Of a DNA stretch of 64,000 nt, positions 15,596-24,905 are shown piece by piece. The stretch lies in contig JAITTY010000011.1 in NCBI GenBank assembly GCA_031286695.1, positions 124,001 to 188,000 on the forward strand, given 5' to 3'. Source of the DNA: Sphingobacterium sp. (GTDB lineage Bacteria; Bacteroidota; Bacteroidia; Sphingobacteriales; Sphingobacteriaceae). A program made the position numbers and the translations under genes. Within the stretch, counting starts at the first letter, position 1. Each line of letters starts with the position of its first letter. The notes beneath the pieces were generated by a model. That model was given only the letters and a program-made list of their open reading frames with translations. It ran no database searches and was not told the origin of the DNA.

Positions 15596-17047
15596 ATGAG
15601 TACTAAAGACGACGATTTGTTAAAAGAGCTGGAGCTCGAAGAATATAAATACGGGTTCACGACAGATATCGAAATGGAAATTGCAGCCAAAGGCCTTACT
15701 GAGGATACGGTTCGTTTTATTTCGGCAAAAAAGAATGAACCTGAATGGCTATTGGAATGGAGATTGAAAGCTTTTCGTCATTTCTTGACGTTAAAAATGC
15801 CTACTTGGCAGAATTTTAAGGCTCCTGAAATTGATTTTCAAGAGATTTCTTACTACGCGGCCCCAAAAGCAAAACCACAGCTTAATTCGATGGATGAGGT
15901 TGACCCTGAGTTGATCGCTACCTTTGAAAAATTGGGTATTCCATTGGATGAGCAAAAAGTATTGGCGGGAGTTGTAGCGGTAGATGCTGTCTTTGACTCG
16001 GTCTCTGTCAAAACAACGTTTCGCGAGAAGTTAAAAGAACAAGGAGTTATTTTCTGTTCATTTGGTGAGGCCGTGCAAGAGCATCCTGACTTGGTGAAGA
16101 AATATTTGGGTACAGTGGTTCCACAGACAGATAACATTTATGCAGCATTAAATTCTGCAGTGTTTTCGGATGGATCCTTTGTTTACGTTCCAAAAGGCGT
16201 TAGATGTCCAATGGAATTGTCGACCTATTTCCGTATTAATGCGCAGAATACCGGGCAATTCGAACGCACGTTGATCATTGCTGATGAGGGGGCTTATGTT
16301 TCTTATTTGGAGGGATGTACTGCGCCTATGCGTGATGAAAACCAGTTACATGCTGCAGTGGTTGAATTGATTGCTGAACGCGATGCTGATATTAAATATT
16401 CTACCGTTCAAAACTGGTACCCTGGTGATAAAGATGGGAAAGGTGGGATATATAACTTTGTAACGAAGCGTGGAATCTGTAAGGGCGATAACAGTAAAAT
16501 CTCCTGGACACAGGTAGAAACGGGCTCTGCAATTACATGGAAATACCCGGGTGTGATTTTAAAGGGTGATAACTCTATTGGCGAGTTTTACTCTGTAGCC
16601 ATGACGCGTAATCATCAGGTAGCTGATACAGGAACGAAGATGGTTCATTTGGGTAAAAACACGAAATCTAAAATTATTTCTAAAGGTATCTCTGCCGGTA
16701 AGAGCCATAACAGTTATAGAGGTTTAGTGAAAATCGGTCCAAATGCCGACAACTCACGTAACTTTACGCAATGTGACTCCTTATTGATCGGTGATAAATG
16801 TGGGGCACATACATTCCCTTATATCGAAAATAGAAATAAGACAGCCAAATTAGAACATGAGGCGACTACTTCCAAAATCGGTGAGGACCAAGTGTTCTAT
16901 TTGAATCAACGTGGTATAGATTCTGAGAAAGCTGTTGGTTTAATTGTCAACGGTTATGCAAAAGAAGTATTAAATCAATTGCCAATGGAGTTTGCTGTAG
17001 AAGCTCAAAAATTATTGGCAATTTCATTAGAAGGTTCAGTAGGATAG
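15596..17047 (+). CDS. sufB: Fe-S cluster assembly scaffold SufB
   Basis: A 483-residue scaffold subunit of the SufBC2D complex, which builds Fe-S clusters in the cytoplasm. Typical blocks are FVYVPKGVRCPMELSTYFRI, FERTLIIADEGAYVSYLEG, the TVQNWYPGD region, GKNTKSKIISKGISAG and the C-terminal RGIDSEKAVGLIVNGYAKEV. Length is normal. It is the first gene of sufBCD, 62 bp before sufC. The Lrp-type gene is divergent, but no IscR-like regulator is seen nearby. Confidence 0.97.
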   Translation: MSTKDDDLLKELELEEYKYGFTTDIEMEIAAKGLTEDTVRFISAKKNEPEWLLEWRLKAFRHFLTLKMPTWQNFKAPEIDFQEISYYAAPKAKPQLNSMDEVDPELIATFEKLGIPLDEQKVLAGVVAVDAVFDSVSVKTTFREKLKEQGVIFCSFGEAVQEHPDLVKKYLGTVVPQTDNIYAALNSAVFSDGSFVYVPKGVRCPMELSTYFRINAQNTGQFERTLIIADEGAYVSYLEGCTAPMRDENQLHAAVVELIAERDADIKYSTVQNWYPGDKDGKGGIYNFVTKRGICKGDNSKISWTQVETGSAITWKYPGVILKGDNSIGEFYSVAMTRNHQVADTGTKMVHLGKNTKSKIISKGISAGKSHNSYRGLVKIGPNADNSRNFTQCDSLLIGDKCGAHTFPYIENRNKTAKLEHEATTSKIGEDQVFYLNQRGIDSEKAVGLIVNGYAKEVLNQLPMEFAVEAQKLLAISLEGSVG

Positions 17048-17109
17048 ATAAAAAATCATTGGGAATGTAGTTTAAGACGCTACATTACACCATACTCAAT
17101 ACGAATAAA

Positions 17110-17868
17110 ATGTTAAGCATTAAAAATTTACATGCGTCTGTAGAAGACAAACAAATATTAAAAGGGTTAAACCTAGAAGTAAAAGCTGGAGAAGTTCATG
17201 CGATTATGGGACCGAATGGTGCTGGTAAAAGTACATTGGGTAATGTATTGGCAGGACGTGAATCATATGAAGTAAGCGAAGGTTCTGCATTATTGGACGG
17301 TGTAGATTTATTGGATCTTTCCCCTGAGGACCGCGCACGTGAAGGGCTGTTTTTGGCTTTTCAATATCCTGTGGAGATTCCGGGCGTATCGAATATCAAT
17401 TTCTTGAAAACAGCTGTAAATGATATTCGTGAGTATAAAGGCCTTCCGCCAATGGAAGCGAAGGAATTTTTACAAATGGTAAAAGACAAGCAAAAACTGG
17501 TTGAGTTTTCAGCTAATTTGGCTAACCGTTCTTTAAATGAAGGATTCTCCGGTGGTGAGAAAAAGCGTAACGAAATTTTTCAACTGGCGATGTTGAACCC
17601 GAAATTATCTATTTTGGATGAGACAGATTCTGGTTTGGATATCGATGCACTTCGTATCGTTGCCAATGGTGTGAATGAATTACGTTCTAAAGACAATGCT
17701 TTTATTGTTATTACACACTACCAACGTTTGTTGGATTATATCGTTCCAGATTTTGTTCACGTATTGTACAATGGCCGTATCGTGAAATCGGGACCTAAAG
17801 AATTGGCTTTGGAGCTTGAAGAAAAAGGATACGATTGGTTAAAAGAATATGATACACAAAACGCCTAA
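17110..17868 (+). CDS. sufC: Fe-S assembly ATPase SufC
   Basis: A 252-residue ABC-type ATPase that powers the SufBC2D scaffold. Walker A is GPNGAGKST near residue 35, the signature is FSGGEKKRNE, and Walker B is SILDETDSGLDIDAL, whose form is diagnostic of SufC. ITHYQRLL carries the H-loop histidine. It is soluble and not a transporter. It lies between sufB and sufD, 59 bp before sufD. Confidence 0.97.
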   Translation: MLSIKNLHASVEDKQILKGLNLEVKAGEVHAIMGPNGAGKSTLGNVLAGRESYEVSEGSALLDGVDLLDLSPEDRAREGLFLAFQYPVEIPGVSNINFLKTAVNDIREYKGLPPMEAKEFLQMVKDKQKLVEFSANLANRSLNEGFSGGEKKRNEIFQLAMLNPKLSILDETDSGLDIDALRIVANGVNELRSKDNAFIVITHYQRLLDYIVPDFVHVLYNGRIVKSGPKELALELEEKGYDWLKEYDTQNA

Positions 17869-17927
17869 TCTTTTATCTGAGTAATTAGGATTAGAAGAGA
17901 ATTTTGGCGATTTGATTAAAAAATAAC

Positions 17928-19235
17928 ATGAGTACATTAGTTTCAGAATCATTACTTCAACAAGTGTTGGGAGCTTTCAAAGAGCAAGGCGTTTCAGACG
18001 AACCTTCGTTTTTAGTGGAAGCCCGCCAACTTGCATTCGAGCGTTTCGAAGCAGCAGGCTTTCCCACCGTTAAGAATGAAGAATGGAAATATACAAACAT
18101 CCACAGTATTATCAATAAGCCTTATGCGCTTGATGTCGATGTGGATATCGAAGGCTTAGACTTTAGTGCAGGTGAGATTCCTCAGTTGGATGCCTACCGC
18201 ATTATCTTGGTGAATGGTCAGTATGTATTAGCAGTAAGTGAATTAGAAAATGTGAAGGGACTGTCGGTTATTCCAATGGATGAAGCTGCTTCAGAGCCGG
18301 CATTTGAGGCCCATTTTGCTAAATATGCGGATAAGTCAGACAATATTATGGTCGCATTGAATACGGCTGCTTTTACCAATGGTGTTTTTATCCATTTGAA
18401 AAAGGGAGTTGTACTTGATAAACCAATACAGATTATTCATGTCGCTACAGGGAAAGAGGATTTCTTTGCGCAAACACGTAATTTAATTGTTGTCGAGCCA
18501 AATGCAGAGCTTGAATTGATCGAAAGTTTTATCACTGCAGAAGGTACCGCAAATAATGTACACAATAAGGTTTCTGAGATTATTGTCAAAGAGAACGCTA
18601 AAGTACAACATTATTATTTGCAGCTCGCAGAATCTGTAAGCCGTTACTTTAATCATACAGAGGTATACCAAGAAAAATATAGCCTTTACAATAATTACAA
18701 CTGTAATTTTCCTGGCGCTTCGTTTATCCGTAACAATATCAATGTTCGCCTGGATGCAGAGCATGTGGAAAGCCATTTATATGGAATCAACTTAACGGCT
18801 GCTGATCAATTGGTCGATAATCATACTATCGTAGACCACCTTAAACCACATTGTGAGTCTTACGAATGGTATAAAAATATTACACAGGACAAGTCCGTAG
18901 CGGTTTTCAATGGAAAAATCTTTGTGCGCGAGGATGCTCAAAAAACGAATGCTTTTCAACAGAACAATAATATGTTGATGTCGGACAATTCGTCGGTCTA
19001 TACCAAACCGCAATTGGAGATTTTTGCCGATGACGTAAAATGTTCCCACGGATGTACCATCGGTCAGTTTGATAATGAAGCCCTATTTTATTTGAGAGCA
19101 AGAGGAATTGGTGAAGAATCTGCCCGTATCTTGTTGGTACACGCATTTGCATTTGACGTAACGACACGTTTCTCTAATGAGGTTGTTCGCAAATATGTTG
19201 AAGAGCTTGTAGAAGAAAGCCTAAGAACAAATTAG
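17928..19235 (+). CDS. sufD: Fe-S cluster assembly protein SufD
   Basis: A 435-residue partner of SufB in the scaffold. The N-terminus has the EEWKYTNIH motif, and the beta-helix core and conserved C-terminal CSHGCTIGQFDNEALFYLRARGI follow, with LLVHAFAFDV near the end. It closes the operon and is followed by a strong terminator. The cysteine desulfurase gene sufS, often next in Bacteroidota suf operons, is not present. Confidence 0.96.
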   Translation: MSTLVSESLLQQVLGAFKEQGVSDEPSFLVEARQLAFERFEAAGFPTVKNEEWKYTNIHSIINKPYALDVDVDIEGLDFSAGEIPQLDAYRIILVNGQYVLAVSELENVKGLSVIPMDEAASEPAFEAHFAKYADKSDNIMVALNTAAFTNGVFIHLKKGVVLDKPIQIIHVATGKEDFFAQTRNLIVVEPNAELELIESFITAEGTANNVHNKVSEIIVKENAKVQHYYLQLAESVSRYFNHTEVYQEKYSLYNNYNCNFPGASFIRNNINVRLDAEHVESHLYGINLTAADQLVDNHTIVDHLKPHCESYEWYKNITQDKSVAVFNGKIFVREDAQKTNAFQQNNNMLMSDNSSVYTKPQLEIFADDVKCSHGCTIGQFDNEALFYLRARGIGEESARILLVHAFAFDVTTRFSNEVVRKYVEELVEESLRTN

Positions 19236-19263
19236 ATCCATATTGGATTATATAGCTTTTTAA

Positions 19264-19301
19264 ATATGGCGTTTATCGATGAGGTAAACGCCATATTTTT
19301 T
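19264..19301 (+). terminator. Terminator of the suf operon
   Basis: Stem ATATGGCGTTTA / TAAACGCCATAT, 9-base loop, then a T-run. Confidence 0.92.
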
Positions 19302-19593
19302 ACGTAAACAATAGGGATTCACAGGATATTTTGTAGGTTTGTAATACGATGTACAAATCTCTATATACAACTTACGCTTATAAACCTTGGGTTTTATAGC
19401 GTGTTCGCTTTTTTCTAGTCAAGTTTGTCTATTTAATTAACTGGAGTTTTTCCTGATATCGGGTATTTATTTTTCTATATTATCTTCGGTTTCATGTTTA
19501 TATTCTTTTTATTGAATAGCGCTGTTTTGCGAACTTTATAATAATGTGCTGGTTGTTCATAGCCAGTTGCAGGTTGTATTTAATTAAAATTTC
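19302..19593. other. Gene-free spacer before the MFS gene
   Basis: The stretch 19236-19593 has the suf terminator at its start. The rest is AT-rich with no frame, tRNA or hairpin that I can support. A TAGGTTTG motif near 19333 could be a -7 box, but it is far from the next start codon. Confidence 0.5.
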
Positions 19594-20817
19594 ATGGAAA
19601 AGAATAACTGGTTTCGTACCTATAGTTATATATGGATAGGACAATTTATTTCCCTGTTGTCCAGTTCTGCTGTCAATTTTTCAATTATGATATGGTTGAG
19701 TTTGACACATAAATCTGCGGAGGTATTGGCTTTTGCCGCTATTGCAGGTTTACTGCCCCAAGCAATTATTGGCCCTTTTGCGGGAGTATTTATTGATCGC
19801 TGGAATAGAAAGAAAGTGATGATCTTTGCAGACGGTTTTATTGCACTTTGTACACTGGGAATGACATTTGTATTGAAAAGTGACGGTACCAATATGTTTC
19901 TCATCTATTTATTGATGGCCTGCCGATCCATTGGATCAGCATTCCATACACCAGCAATGCAAGCTATCGCACCGCTTTTGGTGCCTGAGGACAAGCTGTT
20001 GCGGGTATCGGGGATAAACCAGATGCTCCAGTCGGTAAGCAGCATCGCCGGACCGGCCTTGGGTACCTTGGCAATTACTTATTTTCCCATTGCACGTGTT
20101 TTGTACCTAGACGTTGTGGGGGCTGTTGTGGCCATTGCTTCTTTGTTTTTTGTGACGATTCCGCATCTGCCAAAATCTGGTAACAAGCCTTCCATCCCTG
20201 TGGTCTTAAAGGAACTTAAAGAAGGGATGAACGCTATTTATCAAAATAAAGGCCTGGGGATGCTCTTTTTATATGCTATGGTAGCAACATTTTGTATTAT
20301 GCCAGTTGCCATTATGTTTCCTTTGCTGACTATCGGTCATTACGGAGGAGGGAAATGGGAAATGAGTGTGATTGAAATTATCTGGGGCGTCGGGATGCTG
20401 GTCGGCGGAAGCTTTTTGGGGCTGGCAAAGGTATCTGTTTCGAAAGTCGTACTGGTCAATAGCATGCATATTGCCTTGGGAGTTACCTTTGCGATATCCG
20501 GCTGGTTTCCCTCAAGTTGGTTTATTCCATTTGTTATTATGACGGGAATCGGTGGAGTCTCAATGTCTATTTTCTCGGCATCTTTTATGGCGATTATCCA
20601 GGAGCAAGTGTCTGCAGAGATGTTGGGACGGGTATTTTCGCTCTATTTTAGCATAGCAATTTTACCAAGTATGATAGGTCTTCTTTTTACAGGGTTTATT
20701 GCAGATGCTATCGGTGTTGCTACAGCTTTTATTATAGCAGGATTTATTGTGGTACTCGTCGGATTGCTGTCTTTTTTCAATGGGTCCATTATGGCACTGG
20801 AAAGAAAGAAAACATGA
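19594..20817 (+). CDS. Major facilitator superfamily exporter
   Basis: A 407-residue transporter with 12 predicted membrane helices. The N-terminal FRTYSYIWIGQFISLLSS and the loop GPFAGVFIDRWNRKKVMIFAD (A-motif type, D-R-x-x-R-K/R) resemble the EntS/MefA group of drug or siderophore exporters. QAIAPLLVPEDKLLRVSGIN is another group hallmark. It is a single-gene unit ending at the terminator shared with tRNA-Gly. The substrate is unknown. Confidence 0.88.
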   Translation: MEKNNWFRTYSYIWIGQFISLLSSSAVNFSIMIWLSLTHKSAEVLAFAAIAGLLPQAIIGPFAGVFIDRWNRKKVMIFADGFIALCTLGMTFVLKSDGTNMFLIYLLMACRSIGSAFHTPAMQAIAPLLVPEDKLLRVSGINQMLQSVSSIAGPALGTLAITYFPIARVLYLDVVGAVVAIASLFFVTIPHLPKSGNKPSIPVVLKELKEGMNAIYQNKGLGMLFLYAMVATFCIMPVAIMFPLLTIGHYGGGKWEMSVIEIIWGVGMLVGGSFLGLAKVSVSKVVLVNSMHIALGVTFAISGWFPSSWFIPFVIMTGIGGVSMSIFSASFMAIIQEQVSAEMLGRVFSLYFSIAILPSMIGLLFTGFIADAIGVATAFIIAGFIVVLVGLLSFFNGSIMALERKKT

Positions 20818-20832
20818 TCTTGATTTAAAAAG

Positions 20833-20863
20833 AAAAAGCTTCCAAATTTTGGAAGCTTTTTTT
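20833..20863. terminator. Bidirectional terminator between the MFS gene and tRNA-Gly
   Basis: Stem AAAAAGCTTCC / GGAAGCTTTTT with loop AAATTTT, with A-run and T-run on either side. Confidence 0.9.
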
Positions 20864-20864
20864 G

Positions 20865-20937
20865 AGCGAAAGACGAGATTCGAACTCGCGACCCCAACCT
20901 TGGCAAGGTTGTGCTCTACCAACTGAGCTACTTTCGC
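20865..20937 (-). tRNA. tRNA-Gly, anticodon GCC
   Basis: The minus strand folds as a full cloverleaf: acceptor GCGAAAG / CTTTCGC, D-arm GCTC..GAGC, anticodon arm CAACC-TTGCCAA-GGTTG with GCC, variable GGGTC, and T-arm GCGAG-TTCGAAT-CTCGT (one G-T pair). The discriminator is U and the CCA end is not encoded. A TACTTTTG -7 box on the minus strand (20948-20955) lies about 10 bp upstream. Confidence 0.97.
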
Positions 20938-20947
20938 GTTGATGCTA

Positions 20948-20955
20948 CAAAAGTA
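20948..20955 (-). promoter_or_regulatory. -7 box of tRNA-Gly
   Basis: TACTTTTG on the minus strand fits TAnnTTTG and ends 10 bp before the mature tRNA. Confidence 0.55.
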
Positions 20956-20996
20956 AGGCATTTATTCGTATTCTGCAAGAGAAAAAGCAAAAAATG

Positions 20997-22541
20997 TTAA
21001 CTTAAATTGATCGCATCAACACAATTAATACCGTCTATAGCCGCTGAAATGATACCTCCAGCATACCCTGCACCTTCACCGCAAGGGTAAAGTCCTTTGA
21101 CCTGAGGGTGTTGTAAATCTTCTTTATTTCTAGGGATCCGAATCGGTGAAGATGTACGTGACTCTACACCAACTAAAATGGCTTCATTGGTATAGTACCC
21201 TTTCATCTTTTTGCCAAAGATTGGCAATGCACCGCGTAATGCATCGTGAACAAAAGCAGGTAGTACTTCAGTGAGATCTGCAGAGGCCGTTCCCGGTTTG
21301 TACGAGTTTTCTGGCAGATCCATAGACACACGTCCTTCGACAAAGTCGACCATGCGTTGTGCCGGAGCAACGAGTTTTCCGCCACCTACGGCAAAGGCCG
21401 TTCGCTCGATCTCTTTCTGAAAATTAAGCAATGCAAATGGATCCTTATGTGCGTTGGCAACGTCCTCGAGGTTAATCTGAATAACGGTGCCTGAATTGGC
21501 GAGCGGATTGTTTCGTTTGGATGGAGACCATCCGTTGACAACGATTTCATCTAAATCAGTTGCACAGGGAGCAATAACTCCACCTGGGCACATGCAGAAT
21601 GAAAATACCCCACGGTCATTCACCTGTTCAACCAAACTATAATATGCAGGCGGCAAATGCTCGCTTCTAATCTGGCAGTGGTATTGAGCCTGATCAATGA
21701 TTGACTGTGGGTGCTCAATACGCACGCCCAAAGCAAATGCCTTGGCTTCGATCAGCCAATTATTGCGATGAAAAAGCTCGAAAATATCCCGCGCAGAGTG
21801 TCCTGTTGCGACGATGACGTGATCGGCCTTAATTTCTTCTCCGCTGGCTAACTTGACACCGCGCACTTGACCGAAGGACTCTAAAATGTCATCGACACGT
21901 TGGTCAAAATGAAACTCACCTCCAAATTCAAGAACGCTTTCGCGCATGGCTTCAATAATATGCGGCAACTTATTTGTACCAATATGTGGGCGCGCATTGA
22001 CCAAAATATCCGTCGTTGCCCCATGAGAGACGAAAAGTTTGAGTACTTTATCGACATCACCTCTTTTGTTGGAACGTGTATATAGTTTCCCATCGGAGTA
22101 AGTTCCGGCGCCGCCTTCACCAAAACAGTAGTTTGACTCAGGGTTTACGATGCCTTCCCGGTTTAGCTTTGCTAGATCGCGTCTACGGTCTTGGACCTTT
22201 TTACCGCGTTCGATTACAATTGGTTTGAGCCCACGTTCAATACAGCGTATTGCTGCAAACAGGCCGGCAGGGCCCGCGCCAATAATAATAACAGGTTTTC
22301 CGTCTTTAACGGACTTAAAATTATTTTCGTAGATTTCTGGAACAGGAAGTTCGTCAATGTAGTAAATAACCCGAGCTCGATAGACAACCTGTTTACTACG
22401 CGCATCAATGGAACGTTTACGGATTTTATAACCTTTGACTTGTCGAGGTTGGACTTTCAGGGCTTTGATCCCTTGCTGTAGAATATACTGATCGTCCTCA
22501 ATTCTTTCTGGAAGTATTGCAATTTCAATTTCTTTTTGCAT
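20997..22541 (-). CDS. FAD-dependent dehydrogenase, COG2509 type
   Basis: A 514-residue flavoprotein. After a ~95-residue N-terminal domain (MQKEIEIAILPERIEDDQY) comes the FAD-binding loop PVIIIGAGPAGLFAAIRCIE. NYCFGEGGAGTYSDGKLYTR and the C-terminal GLYPCGEGAGYAGGIISAAI are hallmarks of this uncharacterised dehydrogenase group. The reaction is not known. It is monocistronic and divergent from the LemA gene. Confidence 0.88.
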   Translation of the reverse strand: MQKEIEIAILPERIEDDQYILQQGIKALKVQPRQVKGYKIRKRSIDARSKQVVYRARVIYYIDELPVPEIYENNFKSVKDGKPVIIIGAGPAGLFAAIRCIERGLKPIVIERGKKVQDRRRDLAKLNREGIVNPESNYCFGEGGAGTYSDGKLYTRSNKRGDVDKVLKLFVSHGATTDILVNARPHIGTNKLPHIIEAMRESVLEFGGEFHFDQRVDDILESFGQVRGVKLASGEEIKADHVIVATGHSARDIFELFHRNNWLIEAKAFALGVRIEHPQSIIDQAQYHCQIRSEHLPPAYYSLVEQVNDRGVFSFCMCPGGVIAPCATDLDEIVVNGWSPSKRNNPLANSGTVIQINLEDVANAHKDPFALLNFQKEIERTAFAVGGGKLVAPAQRMVDFVEGRVSMDLPENSYKPGTASADLTEVLPAFVHDALRGALPIFGKKMKGYYTNEAILVGVESRTSSPIRIPRNKEDLQHPQVKGLYPCGEGAGYAGGIISAAIDGINCVDAINLS

Positions 22542-22700
22542 AGTATGAGGGCTGGGTTTTTATCCCAAAACCGAGACAAAGTTAATGAATATTGGTTATT
22601 TGGAGATTTGGAAATAAAAATATTCTTATCTTAGTAAGAGCTTGGTATATGCTTTGATAGTGTAACCGTATAATTTGAATAGTATTTAATTCTTTGAACA

Positions 22701-23285
22701 ATGAAAATTAAAAGATTTTTGGTCGCCCTATGTGGTTTGTTTGCATTAGTATCATTAAACTCATGTGGCTACAATACAATGGTCTCACAGGATGAGAACG
22801 TTAAAGGAAAATGGGCACAAGTTGAAAATGCTTATCAACGTCGTGCAGATCTAGTTCCAAATTTGGTCAATACTGTAAAAGGAGCGGCAAAACATGAAGA
22901 AAGCACCTTAACTGCAGTCGTAGAGGCAAGAGCAAAAGCAACGTCGGTAACGATCAATGCGGATGATTTGTCTGAAGAGAATATTGCTAAATTTCAGAAA
23001 GTTCAGGATGAATTCAGCGGTTCATTGAGCCGGCTTTTGGCATCGGTAGAGGCTTATCCGGATTTGAAAGCAAATCAGAATTTTTTGGAGTTACAAGCTC
23101 AATTGGAGGGTACTGAAAACCGTATTTCAACGGAGCGTAGATCTTATAATGAAGCCGTGCAACAATATAATACTACCGTGCGGAGTTTTCCAAATAATTT
23201 AATGGCTGGGATGTTTGGATTTAAGGCGAAAGGTACTTTTACAGCAGCGCCTGGTTCGGACAAAGCACCTACGGTATCATTCTAA
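22701..23285 (+). CDS. LemA family lipoprotein
   Basis: A 194-residue protein. The lipobox SLNSCGYN near residue 22 suggests lipid attachment. The LemA core follows: DENVKGKWAQVENAYQRRAD, LVPNLVNTVKGAAKHEEST and the helical TALVEARAKAT-like region. LemA proteins are membrane-attached helical bundles of unclear function. Two TPM-domain genes follow, a common arrangement, and the three are expected to work together in the envelope. Confidence 0.93.
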   Translation: MKIKRFLVALCGLFALVSLNSCGYNTMVSQDENVKGKWAQVENAYQRRADLVPNLVNTVKGAAKHEESTLTAVVEARAKATSVTINADDLSEENIAKFQKVQDEFSGSLSRLLASVEAYPDLKANQNFLELQAQLEGTENRISTERRSYNEAVQQYNTTVRSFPNNLMAGMFGFKAKGTFTAAPGSDKAPTVSF

Positions 23286-23437
23286 TAGCAGTTTGTTAGC
23301 AATGAATGGGATGATGGATGATGCGGCTTGCGTATAAGCCCATCATCCATTTTTTTATCGGGTTTTAATTCATTAGGTATTTTGGATGCCGAGTAAATTT
23401 TGCTGATCCGATCTTTGAGTGTAAACGTATATCAACT

Positions 23438-23866
23438 ATGGCTTTAAATTCTGAAGAACAAGAGAAAATAGTTCATGCCATTAATGTGGCTGAAAATGAG
23501 ACGTCTGGTGAAATTCGTGTGGTCATAGAAAACCACTGTCCCGACGAGGTACACGATCGTGCAACCTATTATTTCGCTAAGTTAGGAATGCACAAGACAG
23601 CATTAAAAAATGGCGTTCTTATCTATATCGCGCTGGAAGATCATAAATTCTCCATTATTGGCGATAAAGGTATTCATCAGCGTGTAGAAAGTGATTTTTG
23701 GGTTAGTACCAAAGATCTTATGGTTGCCGAATTTAGGATAGACCATATTGTTGAGGGCTTGGTCAAAGGGATCGAACATGCCGGCAAACAGCTGGCCAAA
23801 TTCTTTCCACGGGAACATGATGATATTAATGAGCTTCCCAATGATATTGTTTTTGGAGACCGTTAA
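23438..23866 (+). CDS. TPM domain protein, short form
   Basis: A 142-residue protein consisting of one TPM (TLP18.3/Psb32/MOLO-1) domain: INVAENETSGEIRVVIENHC, FAKLGMHKTALKNGVLIYIA, KFSIIGDKGIHQRV. It has no signal peptide or glycine-rich tail, unlike the next gene. It lies 152 bp after the LemA gene. Some TPM proteins act in photosystem repair or as phosphatases; the role here is unknown. Confidence 0.88.
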   Translation: MALNSEEQEKIVHAINVAENETSGEIRVVIENHCPDEVHDRATYYFAKLGMHKTALKNGVLIYIALEDHKFSIIGDKGIHQRVESDFWVSTKDLMVAEFRIDHIVEGLVKGIEHAGKQLAKFFPREHDDINELPNDIVFGDR

Positions 23867-24027
23867 TGCGAAAGCCTAACTAGAAACAGCTTGGATTGCT
23901 TTTGACTGTTTCACAGATTAATTGATAAAATACTGATGAAAACACGAGCTCGGGTAATCATCGGTCGCCGGAAACAGCGTTTAGACTGCTAAAGGCGCGT
24001 AAAAAATGAATAAAAGAAAATAATAGG

Positions 24028-24831
24028 ATGAAATTTATATTGAAATTATTTTCTCGGATTCGAATCCCTGCTATGGCTATGTTGCTTTGTATACTGTCCG
24101 TAGCCACAGTATTAGGACAAGATTTCCCAGAAACGTCAAATAAGCTTGTCAATGACTATACAAATACCTTGACAGCAAGCCAAAAGCAATTGTTGGAACA
24201 GAAGCTAGTTGCATTTGAGGATTCTGCGTCGACGCAAATTGCCGTGGTCATGATGAATTCTACCGGGGGCTATGATATTTCCGACTATGCGGTCCGTTTA
24301 GCGAAGAAGTGGGGTATTGGTAATAAAAAGTATAATAACGGTATTTTATTGTTAGTGGCCCTGGGAGATCGTGCAGTGACTATTCAAACAGGGTATGGTA
24401 TAGAAGGAGCAGTTCCGGACGCCATAGCCTATCGCATTATTGAGAATGATATTAAACCGGCCTTCCGTCAGGGAGATTATTATAAAGGCGTAGACGATGC
24501 TACTAGTTCTTTAATTTCTTATACAAAGGGTGAATACAAAGCCGATCCAAAACAACCGAATGGAAAAGGATCAGGCTCTGTCATGTTTGTCATTATTATA
24601 GTGATTGTCTTGATTGTTATTTTCTCGAATCGTGGCGGTGGAGGTAAAGGTGGTGGTCGCGTGATGAATGGACGTGGGGCTTCAGATATTTTCTGGTGGA
24701 CATTGCTGAATGGTCTTGGCGGCGGTGGCGGCCGAGGTAGCGGCGGCGGTTTCGGTGGTGGTTCAGGCGGTGGATTTGGTGGCTTCGGCGGTGGTGATTT
24801 TGGTGGTGGCGGTGCTTCTGGACGTTGGTAA
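24028..24831 (+). CDS. TPM domain protein with glycine-rich tail
   Basis: A 267-residue exported protein. Signal peptide, then the TPM domain (LVNDYTNTLTASQKQLLEQK, STQIAVVMMNSTGGYDISDY, NKKYNNGILLLVALGDRAV, QTGYGIEGAVPDAIAYRIIE), then a membrane helix (VMFVIIIVIVLIVIF) and a tail made almost only of glycine with serine and phenylalanine. This is the YgcG-type layout. It is third in the LemA-TPM-TPM set. Confidence 0.9.
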   Translation: MKFILKLFSRIRIPAMAMLLCILSVATVLGQDFPETSNKLVNDYTNTLTASQKQLLEQKLVAFEDSASTQIAVVMMNSTGGYDISDYAVRLAKKWGIGNKKYNNGILLLVALGDRAVTIQTGYGIEGAVPDAIAYRIIENDIKPAFRQGDYYKGVDDATSSLISYTKGEYKADPKQPNGKGSGSVMFVIIIVIVLIVIFSNRGGGGKGGGRVMNGRGASDIFWWTLLNGLGGGGGRGSGGGFGGGSGGGFGGFGGGDFGGGGASGRW

Positions 24832-24905
24832 CATCTTTGCTAAATAATGTTAAATAGCGTAGCAGTGCAAAGTAAATGTTTTACATTTATGGGAAGTATA
24901 TAATT

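Noticed and set aside
23883..23990. Two similar segments starting GAAACAGC, 88 bp (8 x 11) apart
   Set aside because: Only one imperfect pair with no similar blocks in between; the spacing may be chance, so it was not counted as an 11-bp array.
24700..24831. Glycine-rich GGCGGT-type runs as a DNA repeat element
   Set aside because: They encode the usual glycine tail of a YgcG-type TPM protein and need no other explanation.
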